Below, piece after piece: positions 1 to 6,902 of a stretch of DNA of 38,677 nt. Position 1 is the stretch's first letter. Every line of letters starts with the position of its first letter. The notes below the pieces were generated by a model that was not told the DNA's origin, ran no database searches, and saw only the letters and a list, made by a program, of their open reading frames with translations. Location: NCBI GenBank assembly GCA_020635355.1, contig JACJZW010000017.1, positions 1 to 38,677 on the forward strand, written 5' to 3'. Source of the stretch: Flavobacteriales bacterium (GTDB lineage Bacteria; Bacteroidota; Bacteroidia; NS11-12g; UBA9320). A program made the translations under genes and the position numbers.

Positions 1-2
1 GT

Positions 3-323
3 TTCTTTGAGAAAATTCAGAGTCAATCAGAAGCTATTATTTTATCAAGAGTTTTACACGATTGGAATGATGATAAAGCAAACATCATTTTGCAAAATTG
101 CTTTGAAGCATTGCCGAATAATGGATCATTATATGTTATTGAAAATTGTTCAGATAAAATTAAAATTGATTTGTCTTTACTTTCTTTAAATATGACTGCA
201 ATGTGTGAAAGTTATGAAAGAACATCAACTCAATACATCTCGCTTTGTGAAAATGTAAGTTTTCAATTTGATAGCGAAACCAAATTAAATGAATTACAAA
301 CCATTTTGATATTCAAAAAATGA
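3..323 (+). CDS. O-methyltransferase, C-terminal fragment (cut by window edge)
   Basis: The reading frame is open from base 3 and gives 106 residues to the TGA at 321-323; the N-terminus lies outside the window. The fragment contains LHDWNDDKA (about residues 18-26) followed by ILQNCFEALPNNGSLYVIE. This is the characteristic C-terminal pattern of SAM-dependent family-2 O-methyltransferases (Methyltransf_2: LHDW-D-E-A ... ILxxCxxALPxGG-L-xxE). In that family the His of LHDW is the catalytic base. Inference: it methylates a small hydroxylated metabolite; the substrate is unknown. The stop overlaps the next ATG (ATGA, 320-323), so the WG-like repeat protein is almost certainly co-translated with it. 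The DNA is very AT-rich compared with the rest of the window, which suggests horizontal acquisition. The family call is fairly secure from the motif; anything finer is not. Confidence 0.72.
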   Translation, partial: FFEKIQSQSEAIILSRVLHDWNDDKANIILQNCFEALPNNGSLYVIENCSDKIKIDLSLLSLNMTAMCESYERTSTQYISLCENVSFQFDSETKLNELQTILIFKK

Positions 324-1021
324 ATTGGAAAGACATACAAGTTTCAGAGGACAGCACACATTTTGTCTTTGACGGAAAACCTATTTTCAGTAAGGTTTTT
401 ATTGAAGTGTTAAAATTTCATTCACCAGGAATAGCTCCAGTAAAAGACGAAACAGGAGCTTTCCATATAAATGTGCATGGAAATGAAATATACTCGGAAA
501 GATATGACAGAACATTTGGTTTTTATTGCAATAGAGCTGCTGCTAAAAAGGAGGGAAATTGGTTTCATATAAATGAGGGAGGAAAGATTCTCTATAAGAA
601 CAAATATGATTGGGTGGGAAATTTTCAAGAGAATTTGTGTACTGTTAGATCATCTCATAATTACTTTCATATTAACCTAGAAGGACGTAAAGTCTATCAA
701 AACGAATTTGCCTATGCTGGTGATTTTAGGGACGGAATAGCATGTGTGAAATTATTTTCAGGAGGCTTTATGCATATTGATTCTAATGGCAATAAGTTGA
801 ACAATAAAATTTTTAAAGATCTAGGGGTGTTTCATAAAGGATTTGCAACAGCTAAAGATGAAAATGGATGGTTTCATATAAACATGAAAGGAGAAGAATT
901 GTATTCTAATAGATTTTCTGCTATCGAACCATTTTATAATGGGTTTGCATTGGTAAGCGATTTTGATTTTCGTAAGATGATAATTAACGAAAGCGGTGAA
1001 GTTATACATCTAGTAAATTAA
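320..1021 (+). CDS. WG-like repeat protein coupled to methyltransferase
   Basis: This 233-aa protein has no signal peptide or membrane segment. It is built of about six units of 36-40 residues, each centred on [FM]HI[ND]xxGxxxY followed by a Y/F-rich segment such as YDWVGNFQENL, FAYAGDFRDGI or FSAIEPFYNGF. This is the layout of WG repeats (WG_beta_rep; G-x-A-x-V-x-D-x-x-G-x-W-G-x-I-D), with the usual W-G replaced by F-H. The last two complete units (DLGVFHKGFATAKDENGWFH and SAIEPFYNGFALV) are the most strongly patterned. From memory, similar FHI-type WG proteins occur fused to or beside methyltransferases; I could not check this. The ATG overlaps the methyltransferase stop by 4 bp, pointing to a stoichiometric partner. 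The role is unknown: possibly a scaffold or substrate-presenting beta-propeller-like module. Codon use is AT-rich. Confidence 0.7.
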   Translation: MNWKDIQVSEDSTHFVFDGKPIFSKVFIEVLKFHSPGIAPVKDETGAFHINVHGNEIYSERYDRTFGFYCNRAAAKKEGNWFHINEGGKILYKNKYDWVGNFQENLCTVRSSHNYFHINLEGRKVYQNEFAYAGDFRDGIACVKLFSGGFMHIDSNGNKLNNKIFKDLGVFHKGFATAKDENGWFHINMKGEELYSNRFSAIEPFYNGFALVSDFDFRKMIINESGEVIHLVN

Positions 1022-1037
1022 TAAAGGCATAAATATC

Positions 1038-1149
1038 GCAGAGTGTAGAGTGAGTGCAGAGTGTTTTTTTCTAAAACCACCTTTTTTATTGGGTTTCTCA
1101 TATCTTCTTTTGGAAAAAATAAAACGCAGAGTGCAGAGTGTGCAGAGTG
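1038..1149. repeat. Two GCAGAGT heptamer tracts
   Basis: Two short arrays of the heptamer GCAGAGT and its variants lie at 1038-1063 and 1126-1149, separated by about 60 bp of T-rich DNA. The first begins about 17 bp after the stop of the WG-like gene. Both tracts are preceded by C and end in GTGTT, so they form an imperfect direct repeat of about 27 bp. No gene is seen between 1022 and 1196. Confidence 0.8.
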
Positions 1150-1196
1150 TTCTTGCATTAATTCTGAAATTTATAGGCTCAATAAATTGAGTAATT

Positions 1197-1373
1197 ATGA
1201 TTTCAATAGAACAATGCCGAAAAATCCTTTGCAAGAAAAAAGGAATTCATTTCACCGATCAAGAGATCCATGATATTCGCAAGCTATTTTATGAACTCGC
1301 AGAAATTGATGTGGAACATTATTTCAGAGTTCAAAGAGAAAAAGCATTGGCTAAATCAGACAAGCAGAAATAG
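1197..1373 (+). CDS. Small 58-aa protein of unknown function
   Basis: The ATG at 1197 opens a 58-codon frame ending TAG at 1371-1373. The peptide begins MISIEQCRKILCKKKGIHFT and continues with DQEIHDIRKLFYELAEIDVE, which reads as a compact two- or three-helix protein with no signal peptide. Its regular helix-turn-helix spacing and charged tail (ALAKSDKQK) look like real coding sequence, not noise. From memory, similar short proteins (CRKILNK...TDEEI..IRDFLY.LAEI) occur in Bacteroidota near mobile-element recombinases; this was not checked. No recombinase is present here, so it could be a left-behind element gene. The function is unknown. Confidence 0.5.
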   Translation: MISIEQCRKILCKKKGIHFTDQEIHDIRKLFYELAEIDVEHYFRVQREKALAKSDKQK

Positions 1374-1387
1374 CCAATACTAATGAA

Positions 1388-1474
1388 TTAAGCTGCTTTT
1401 AAATACTCAGCTAAGTCCATCATTTTCTTCATATCTTCCTCAAAAAGGTTCGACATTTGTTCTGTCGAGTTCAC
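1388..1474 (-). pseudogene. Possible C-terminal stub of a lost gene
   Basis: The minus strand can be read for 28 residues (including EQMSNLFEEDMKKMMDLAEY) ending with LKAA and TAA at 1390-1388. The peptide is a plausible amphipathic helix. Upstream its frame runs directly into the low-complexity agctctta repeat at about 1480, where any coding character stops. It is either the 3' end of a gene truncated by repeat expansion or rearrangement, or a chance frame. It faces the 58-aa ORF with 14 bp between the stops. Confidence 0.25.
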
Positions 1475-1737
1475 TAACACACAGCTCTTAGCTCTTAGCA
1501 CTTAGCCTTTAGCTTAAGTTTTGGCCATTAACCAACTGGTGCGGACTACTCCCTCCGGGCTTCACGTACCTCCTTTCTCTTTCTCTTTCCCGTTCCCGTT
1601 CCAGTTCCAGTTAACCTTGTTGCTTATCCAACCTCTCGCCCTCCCGCCCTTTCACCCTCGCACCCTTAAACCCTTCCACCGTCCAATCCAACACACGCCC
1701 TCACATAACTTATCTGCTCAAAACCTATGACGCCGTC
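1475..1737. repeat. Low-complexity intergenic mosaic
   Basis: This is non-coding DNA made of short degenerate units: agctctta/cttagcac-type heptamers (1480-1515), then a pyrimidine-rich stretch with tttctc hexamers (1572-1590), gttccc and gttcca hexamers (1590-1610), and C-rich ccctttcaccctcgcaccctt-like runs to about 1690. The 27-bp segment at 1563-1589 recurs at 16630-16655 with a single-base indel. No credible coding sequence, tRNA or terminator is seen. Confidence 0.7.
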
Positions 1738-1745
1738 TAACTTTG
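1738..1745 (+). promoter_or_regulatory. Candidate -7 promoter element TAACTTTG
   Basis: TAACTTTG matches the Bacteroidota -7 consensus TAnnTTTG exactly. It lies 28 bp upstream of the ATG at 1773, which would give a leader of about 20 nt. No TTG is found at the expected -33 distance, so the match is partial. It favours the ATG at 1773 over the in-frame TTG at 1743, which lies inside the promoter element. Confidence 0.4.
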
Positions 1746-1772
1746 AGTTCAACTAAAAAGTTAACCAAACGT

Positions 1773-2123
1773 ATGAGTACCGTTACCTATACCATTTACA
1801 AGGCACCTAATGATCCATGTGGTACGCCCACTCAATTTGTTTTGAACGTTGCACCGGAGCCTGGATTCACCTTCGTGAATGCACAAGTTCTTCAAACAGA
1901 AGGAATGTATGTGTCGGAAATTCAAATTGAACTGAGTGCAGGTTCTGCCGGGCCACCGGTTATGATCAACTTGTGTAATGCACCTGTAGTGTGCTATCCG
2001 GATAGTCAACCATTGGATATCGTTACCAGTGTTGATGGTGACCCTAAGAAGTCTGATGTCCGTAGGAAGGATTACAACCAAGCGGAAGTCGGCGGAGGTA
2101 AAAAGGATGCTGCCAGCGCGTAG
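1773..2123 (+). CDS. Small protein of unknown function, first gene of a two-component operon
   Basis: This 116-aa protein has no signal peptide. The ATG at 1773 was chosen because it follows a good -7 element; an in-frame TTG exists at 1743. Its body is beta-rich and contains three Cys residues (DPCGTP, INLCNA, VVCYPD). A glycine/lysine-rich polar tail (VGGGKKDAASA) follows. I do not recognise a family. Its 3' end overlaps the histidine kinase start by 17 bp, so the two are probably translationally coupled. Inference: it may be part of, or a modulator of, the downstream signalling pair. The three cysteines could matter structurally or for redox, but nothing proves this. Confidence 0.6.
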   Translation: MSTVTYTIYKAPNDPCGTPTQFVLNVAPEPGFTFVNAQVLQTEGMYVSEIQIELSAGSAGPPVMINLCNAPVVCYPDSQPLDIVTSVDGDPKKSDVRRKDYNQAEVGGGKKDAASA

Positions 2124-3933
2124 AAAGACCTTTCATTATTTAGTTCAATGGTCAATTTCTTTCCTGATTCTCTCCTGCTCTGGCAGCGGAGTGGGCAATG
2201 AATCTGGTTTTAGGGAAATTGATGAAGCCAATGAACGGGCACTGAATCTGATCAAGACCGATCGTGATTCAGCTATGAGGATATCTCACCAAATGGTCAA
2301 CCAATCACAACTGGTTGATTATTCGAAAGGGTATGCAGATGCCATGTCAGTTTTGGGTATTGGTTTCAAACGAATGCAGCAATTCGACTCGGCAATTATC
2401 TGTCATCGGGAAGCCTTAAATGTTCGAAAACGCTCCGGAAATCCAGTGGCGGTTGCCAAAAGTTTAAGCAATATTGGTGAAATCTATCAAGCGCTTGAAG
2501 ACGATAAAACCAGTTTGGTATTTTTCGATAGTGCGTATGTCATTTATTCGAACATCGATAGTGTTCAATACCTCAGTGGAATCTGTGGAAATATTGCTAT
2601 TAGCTATGACTATCTGAGAAAATCGGATTCGGCGGAATACTACTTCAGAAAGGCCGTCTTTTGGGCAGAAGCAGCTGCCAACTCGCCAAGGGATTTGGTA
2701 AGCGCATATAAAAACCTGAGCCTGTTTTGTCAGGAAAGGTATCCTATGGATTCTAGTCTGAATCACTTAAAAAAGGCAAAACGTATTGCAGTTGATTCCA
2801 GACTGTATGGAGAGTTACCGGGAATCATCCTTACCGAAGGTTCTTTGGTAAGATCCAGCAACCCGGAAGCCGCAGAACATTTGCTGGATTCTGCTCTTCA
2901 ACTAGCGAATCAAATTGATTTGCCGTTACTAAAGGAACGTATTTATTGGGAGCAGATTAATTGGAATGATAGTCGCAACCTTCCAACGGAACGAAGGATT
3001 CTAGACAGTCTGATCGTTGCTATTTATAAGGCAACAAATCAGGCCAGAACCAAAGACTTCGCCGAGTTCGAAGTGAAATACGATTTGGCTGAGAAGGAAG
3101 CCCAAAACCGCATATTGAAAGCGGAATCGGATCATAAATCCCGGCAACAACGCTTGTTGATGCTGCTACTCATGGGGTCGGTGATTTTAATTGTGTTCGT
3201 TGGACGAAACCTGTTGTTAACCCGGAGGATCGCTGCCAAGGACCGGGAATTGGCGGAAGAACGAATCGATAACCTGATTCACCACCAGGAAGTTCAGCGT
3301 ATCGATGATATGATTGAAGCCGAAGAAAAGGAGCGAAAGCGCATTTCACGGGAACTTCACGATCGGGTAGGTAGTTTGCTGGGAGCGTTAAAACTGAATT
3401 ATAACGCCATTGAGGAACAACATGGTGACGTATTACACGCTTCATTGGATGCCCACAAAGCCGTTAAATCCATCCTTCAGGAATCCATCGTTGAAGTGCG
3501 TAAAATCTCCCATAATATGGCCGGCGGACTCATCGAGCAATTCGGATTGAGCAATGCCATTCATCAGTTGATTGCCACCCTGGAATCCAGCGGAAAAATG
3601 TCGGTGGATTTTTACGATACCGATTTGAATGACAGTTTATCGCCTCATCAGGAAATTACAGCGTTCCGCATCATACAGGAATTGGTGGGTAATGTGCTGA
3701 AGCACGCACAGGCCACCTCACTTGAGATCAGCCTGAATAGGTCGGATGACCAGATCATTGTAATGGTAGAGGACGATGGAAAAGGATTTGATGTTCGTAC
3801 TAAATCAGGCGGAATTGGGATGCAGAACATGCAACAACGAATTGAATCCATTGGCGGAAAGATGTATATAGACAGTCATGAGAAATCCGGTACGTCGGTT
3901 ACCTTGGAAATACCTGTAAACCATGAAGGATAA
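2107..3933 (+). CDS. TPR-type sensor histidine kinase with lipoprotein-like signal
   Basis: This 608-aa kinase starts at ATG 2107, chosen because it gives MLPARRKTFHYLVQWSISFL followed by ILSC, a signal peptide with a lipobox-like Cys at residue 24. The frame is open further upstream. Residues about 75-195 hold TPR-like helical repeats, followed by a helical region. One transmembrane segment lies at about 349-370, flanked by coiled coil. The HisKA_3 motif ERKRISRELHDRVGSLLGAL carries the phospho-acceptor His418. The ATPase domain shows the N-box (QELVGNVLKHA, Asn529), VEDDGKGF and GGIGMQNMQQRI. This is the NarL/DesK-type architecture common in Bacteroidota. It overlaps the small protein upstream by 17 bp and the response regulator downstream by 11 bp. 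If Cys24 is lipidated, the TPR part would be tethered at the membrane outside the cytoplasm. The signal sensed is unknown. Confidence 0.9.
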   Translation: MLPARRKTFHYLVQWSISFLILSCSGSGVGNESGFREIDEANERALNLIKTDRDSAMRISHQMVNQSQLVDYSKGYADAMSVLGIGFKRMQQFDSAIICHREALNVRKRSGNPVAVAKSLSNIGEIYQALEDDKTSLVFFDSAYVIYSNIDSVQYLSGICGNIAISYDYLRKSDSAEYYFRKAVFWAEAAANSPRDLVSAYKNLSLFCQERYPMDSSLNHLKKAKRIAVDSRLYGELPGIILTEGSLVRSSNPEAAEHLLDSALQLANQIDLPLLKERIYWEQINWNDSRNLPTERRILDSLIVAIYKATNQARTKDFAEFEVKYDLAEKEAQNRILKAESDHKSRQQRLLMLLLMGSVILIVFVGRNLLLTRRIAAKDRELAEERIDNLIHHQEVQRIDDMIEAEEKERKRISRELHDRVGSLLGALKLNYNAIEEQHGDVLHASLDAHKAVKSILQESIVEVRKISHNMAGGLIEQFGLSNAIHQLIATLESSGKMSVDFYDTDLNDSLSPHQEITAFRIIQELVGNVLKHAQATSLEISLNRSDDQIIVMVEDDGKGFDVRTKSGGIGMQNMQQRIESIGGKMYIDSHEKSGTSVTLEIPVNHEG

Positions 3934-4573
3934 CCACCAACTGACCAAGATTATCATCGTTGACGATCACCAGATGTTTCTGGATGGCCTCAAGGCATTG
4001 GTGTCTTCTATCAACACTGTCCAGCTTGTAGGGACGTTCTCAGACCCCAGAAGGGCAATAGACTTCGTTTGGTCCAATCCGGTTGATGTAGCCATTTTGG
4101 ACGTGTCCATGCCGCAGATGAGCGGCGCCGATTTCCTTAAAAAGATTCGGGAGATACGTCCCATGGTGCGAAGCATCGTCCTGAGTATGCACAAAGACGT
4201 AAAAACAGTTAGGAAACTAGTAGATCTTGGCGCGAATGGCTATGTGCTCAAAGGAGCAGAATATGCCATTCTGAAAGAGGCGATTGATTCCGTGGCGAAC
4301 GGGAAGAACTACTTTGATGCCGAGGTTTCCGACGTCATGAGTTCTGGTTTTACGCCCGTTCTGGAAACCCAAGGAAGACAAATCACCATCACCAAACGGG
4401 AGTTGAAAATACTCGAACTGCTTTCGGAGGGACTATCATCCGAAGAAATAGCCGATCGCCTCTTCATCTCCAAACACACGGTGAGTACACATAGAAAGAA
4501 CATCGGCTTAAAATTCGAAACCAACCGCTTGGTGGAAATTCTGGCTAAGGCCAGGGAACACGGATTTATTTAA
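3923..4573 (+). CDS. NarL/LuxR-family response regulator
   Basis: This 216-aa protein has an N-terminal receiver domain with the acidic pair in IIIVDDHQMFLDGL, the phospho-acceptor Asp60 in VAILDVSMPQMSG, the conserved Ser in IVLSMHKD, and Lys in NGYVLKGA. The C-terminal LuxR-type helix-turn-helix reads TKRELKILELLSEGLSSEEI and continues with a recognition helix KHTVSTHRKNI. It begins inside the kinase gene (11-bp overlap), so it is the cognate output partner: the kinase would phosphorylate Asp60 and the regulator bind DNA as a dimer. Target genes cannot be deduced from the sequence. Full length and intact for the family. Confidence 0.95.
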   Translation: MKDNHQLTKIIIVDDHQMFLDGLKALVSSINTVQLVGTFSDPRRAIDFVWSNPVDVAILDVSMPQMSGADFLKKIREIRPMVRSIVLSMHKDVKTVRKLVDLGANGYVLKGAEYAILKEAIDSVANGKNYFDAEVSDVMSSGFTPVLETQGRQITITKRELKILELLSEGLSSEEIADRLFISKHTVSTHRKNIGLKFETNRLVEILAKAREHGFI

Positions 4574-4633
4574 TCCAAAAACTACTTAATGGTAGTGATT
4601 TCTGCCGCCTGAAGCCCGGGTACTTTTGACTTC

Positions 4634-5104
4634 ATGTTAAAAGCATTTATCTCGGATACACTGGTGTTTGGCCGAAATGCCTTTGTTCTCATGCCACGAC
4701 GCAGCAAGGATCAAGGATTTCTGTATGAATACCATGTCTTGTATCCCAAGGGTAACTCAGGCTGGAAAATAGCCAGTGATGTGTTTGAATTTCAATTGGG
4801 ACCCGAGGCTGCACACCAAAGCAATCCAGACAGTTTTTTCGATTTTTTGGTGACTCATTTGTCGTTCGTAGAAGACCTATGTGTGCAACGCATCACTTCC
4901 TTGGTTAGCCGCTTAACGTATGAGGTTGCTCAGGAACTGCATCTTGATCCGCGGGAACTCATGCGCGGAGACGTTCATCTTACTGAGCAAAATAGTCAGG
5001 TGGTCATTCATCAGTTTAAAAAGCATTTGGATACCAAAACCTTGAATCAACTTAAATTGAATACGGAGTCACCTGATCTTCAACGGGTTTTGGCGGATTT
5101 CTGA
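4634..5104 (+). CDS. Hypothetical protein, 156 aa
   Basis: The start MLKAFISDTLVFGRNAFVLM carries no signal peptide. The protein is mixed alpha/beta with a helical C-terminal half (VTHLSFVEDLCVQRITSLVS). I recognise no family or catalytic motif. It starts 60 bp after the response regulator and may be read through from that operon; between them is only a weak hairpin (ACTAC/GTAGT, about 4582-4597). It is followed by a strong terminator, so it is the last gene of the unit. Codon use and composition match its neighbours. Confidence 0.65.
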   Translation: MLKAFISDTLVFGRNAFVLMPRRSKDQGFLYEYHVLYPKGNSGWKIASDVFEFQLGPEAAHQSNPDSFFDFLVTHLSFVEDLCVQRITSLVSRLTYEVAQELHLDPRELMRGDVHLTEQNSQVVIHQFKKHLDTKTLNQLKLNTESPDLQRVLADF

Positions 5105-5137
5105 AAAAGCTTGTCAAAGCAAATACATCAAACTACG

Positions 5138-5200
5138 ACGGACCCGGTTTTAAATGCACGAATTATTTACGTAGTACAGGCATTTCGGGTCCGTTTTTTT
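5138..5200 (+). terminator. Rho-independent terminator with long composite stem
   Basis: Arms CGGACCCG (5139-5146) and CGGGTCCG (5186-5193) are perfectly complementary and are followed by TTTTTTT. Inside the loop a second pair, AAATGC (5152-5157) and GCATTT (5180-5185), stacks onto the outer stem with a 5-nt bulge. It ends the transcript of the two-component operon and the 4634-5104 gene. Confidence 0.9.
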
Positions 5201-5208
5201 AGTTGGTG

Positions 5209-5238
5209 TTGACCACCTTTTTTCGTCAACCATTTTTG
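5209..5238 (+). promoter_or_regulatory. Promoter of the pirin gene (TTG-N19-CATTTTTG)
   Basis: TTG at 5209-5211 and CATTTTTG at 5231-5238 are separated by 19 bp. This matches the Bacteroidota pattern TTG-N19-21-TAnnTTTG with one mismatch. The predicted start of transcription near 5245 leaves a leader of about 25 nt to the ATG at 5270. This is the best-formed promoter in the window. Confidence 0.65.
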
Positions 5239-5269
5239 CGAACATTTGTTACGACATAAAAGCGAATCC

Positions 5270-6289
5270 ATGTCTGACTCCGTTATCCGAATTCAACCGC
5301 TAAATTTTCCCTGGGAGACCCGTGACCCGTTCATTTTTTGCGTTCATCACCGGGATGAGTATCCAGCCGGGAACGATCAAATGGGACCTGCCGTTCCACT
5401 TACCGGTCGTAACATTGGAAACGATTTTGTGATTAAGGATGGTTGGCGGATGTATCACGGCTCCACAATGCCCGGGTTCCCATATCACCCTCATCGTGGT
5501 TTTGAAACCATCACCATCAATGAAGAGGGTGTCGTGGATCACACGGATTCATTGGGTGCTGCCGGACGATTTGGTCAGGGAGATGTACAATGGATGACGG
5601 CCGGTAAAGGTGTCCTGCATTCTGAAATGTTTCCCTTGTTGAAACAGGATGAACCCAATCCGTTTGAAATCTTTCAAATCTGGTTGAACCTACCACGCAG
5701 ATCAAAATTCGCCGAACCTCATTTTAAAATGTTATGGGCCAACTCCATTCCGGAAGTTGTTCAAACAGATGCATCCGGGAAGAAGTCTACCATTCGGGTG
5801 ATTGCCGGTTCATTTAACGATCAGCAAGCACCGAAACCAACACCGGATTCCTGGGCTTCGGATGCCGATAATCATGTCATGGTGATGACCATCAAAATGG
5901 AGGCGGGTGCCACGGTAACCCTTCCTGGAGCGGTTGCCGGAATCCAGCGAACGTTGTATTTCTATCGCGGGAGTGGATTGCAGGTGGATGATACAGCCAT
6001 TCCTTTTTACCATTCGGCTTGGCTGGATCCGAAGGCAGATGTTTTACTCACGGCAGGAGAAGTCCCCTGCGACGTGCTTATCCTTCAAGGGAAACCCATC
6101 GGTGAGCCGGTAGTGCAATACGGACCATTCGTGATGAACTCACAACAGGAAATTCAGGAAGCATTTGAGGATTATCGAAGAACTCAGTTCGGTGGATGGC
6201 CATGGCCCGGAGCCGAGTACGCACATGATCGATCGATGGGACGATTTGCCAAACATGCCGACGGGACCTTGGAGGAACGCCCGCTATGA
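5270..6289 (+). CDS. Pirin family protein (cupin)
   Basis: This 339-aa cytosolic bicupin of the pirin family (YhhW/pirin type) has the metal ligands of the N-terminal cupin in place: His73 and His75 in PYHPHRGFETI, His117 and Glu119 in GKGVLHSEM. These correspond to human pirin His56, His58, His101 and Glu103. The C-terminal cupin includes TLPGAVAGIQRTLYFYRGSG. Some bacterial pirins are quercetin 2,3-dioxygenases and others act as redox-sensing regulators; the sequence does not decide. The ATG at 5270 is preferred over an in-frame TTG at 5246, because the latter lies at the predicted transcription start. It is monocistronic, with its own promoter after the upstream terminator. Its last 6 bp overlap the convergent gene 6284-6814. 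Confidence 0.93.
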   Translation: MSDSVIRIQPLNFPWETRDPFIFCVHHRDEYPAGNDQMGPAVPLTGRNIGNDFVIKDGWRMYHGSTMPGFPYHPHRGFETITINEEGVVDHTDSLGAAGRFGQGDVQWMTAGKGVLHSEMFPLLKQDEPNPFEIFQIWLNLPRRSKFAEPHFKMLWANSIPEVVQTDASGKKSTIRVIAGSFNDQQAPKPTPDSWASDADNHVMVMTIKMEAGATVTLPGAVAGIQRTLYFYRGSGLQVDDTAIPFYHSAWLDPKADVLLTAGEVPCDVLILQGKPIGEPVVQYGPFVMNSQQEIQEAFEDYRRTQFGGWPWPGAEYAHDRSMGRFAKHADGTLEERPL

Positions 6290-6814
6290 TGCCGCGATCA
6301 CCGCAATCAGCACGGCAACACCAACAACGGCAATTAAAATAATGCAGCCTGTGGGGCCAATGAAGTTCCACGATGATCGGCCCAATCCAATCAGTACAAA
6401 CAGCAGTGCGGCAATCAGAATGATGAGCAGTATGGACGACCAACCCATATTACTTTTTTGTTTCGGAACAGGTAAATGGCTGAGCGCACGTTCCTGAACG
6501 ACGCGTCCGGGTTGCTGGATGGTCTTGACGACCTCTTTCAGGATTTGAGTAACCTTGCGATCCGATGGCGAGGTCCGATGAAATTGGGATGCAATGGGGT
6601 GGGGTGCATTTTGGAATTCAGGATGATGTAGTGTGTCCTTCAGGAAGGTCCGAATGGTTTTGTACGTAAGTTGAGCATCCTCTTGAACATGGGAAAACGT
6701 ATGTGACACACTGCGTTTTACAGGTCTGGTGTGTCCGGTGAGGTGGCCGTATCGTCGCTGACAACCAAAAAGGAGGGCCAAGAAAAGGGTGAAAAGCAAC
6801 AAATACATCCTCAT
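6284..6814 (-). CDS. Small lipoprotein with two C-terminal membrane segments
   Basis: This 176-aa protein begins MRMYLLLFTLFLALLFGCQR, a lipoprotein signal with Cys18 in LLFGC. A basic and histidine-rich middle part follows (LTGHTRPVKRSVSHTFSHV). The C-terminus has two adjacent hydrophobic segments at about 126-145 and 152-176. I recognise no specific family. The arrangement suggests a short membrane protein; whether Cys18 is lipidated is uncertain because the C-terminus also spans the membrane. ATG 6814 was chosen over an in-frame TTG at 6823. The gene is convergent with pirin, overlapping by 6 bp, and divergent from the T9SS gene at 6903. Confidence 0.65.
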   Translation of the reverse strand: MRMYLLLFTLFLALLFGCQRRYGHLTGHTRPVKRSVSHTFSHVQEDAQLTYKTIRTFLKDTLHHPEFQNAPHPIASQFHRTSPSDRKVTQILKEVVKTIQQPGRVVQERALSHLPVPKQKSNMGWSSILLIILIAALLFVLIGLGRSSWNFIGPTGCIILIAVVGVAVLIAVIAAS

Positions 6815-6902
6815 GTAGTCCAAATATACTTTTAGTGCCGCCTCATTTGAATCAGATGTTGCGGATTTTTTGTAGTATTGTTATACGACAAACAACCCTG
6901 AT

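Noticed and set aside
1038..1149. CRISPR-like array
   Set aside because: Units are 7 bp with no regular spacers; it is a simple tandem repeat.
1521..1730. 69-codon open frame in the pyrimidine-rich intergenic region
   Set aside because: Its peptide (SFPFPFQFQL-type) is a translation of simple repeats and shows no coding character.
2029..2106. Longer N-terminus for the histidine kinase
   Set aside because: It would lie wholly inside the preceding gene and bury the lipoprotein signal that starts at 2107.
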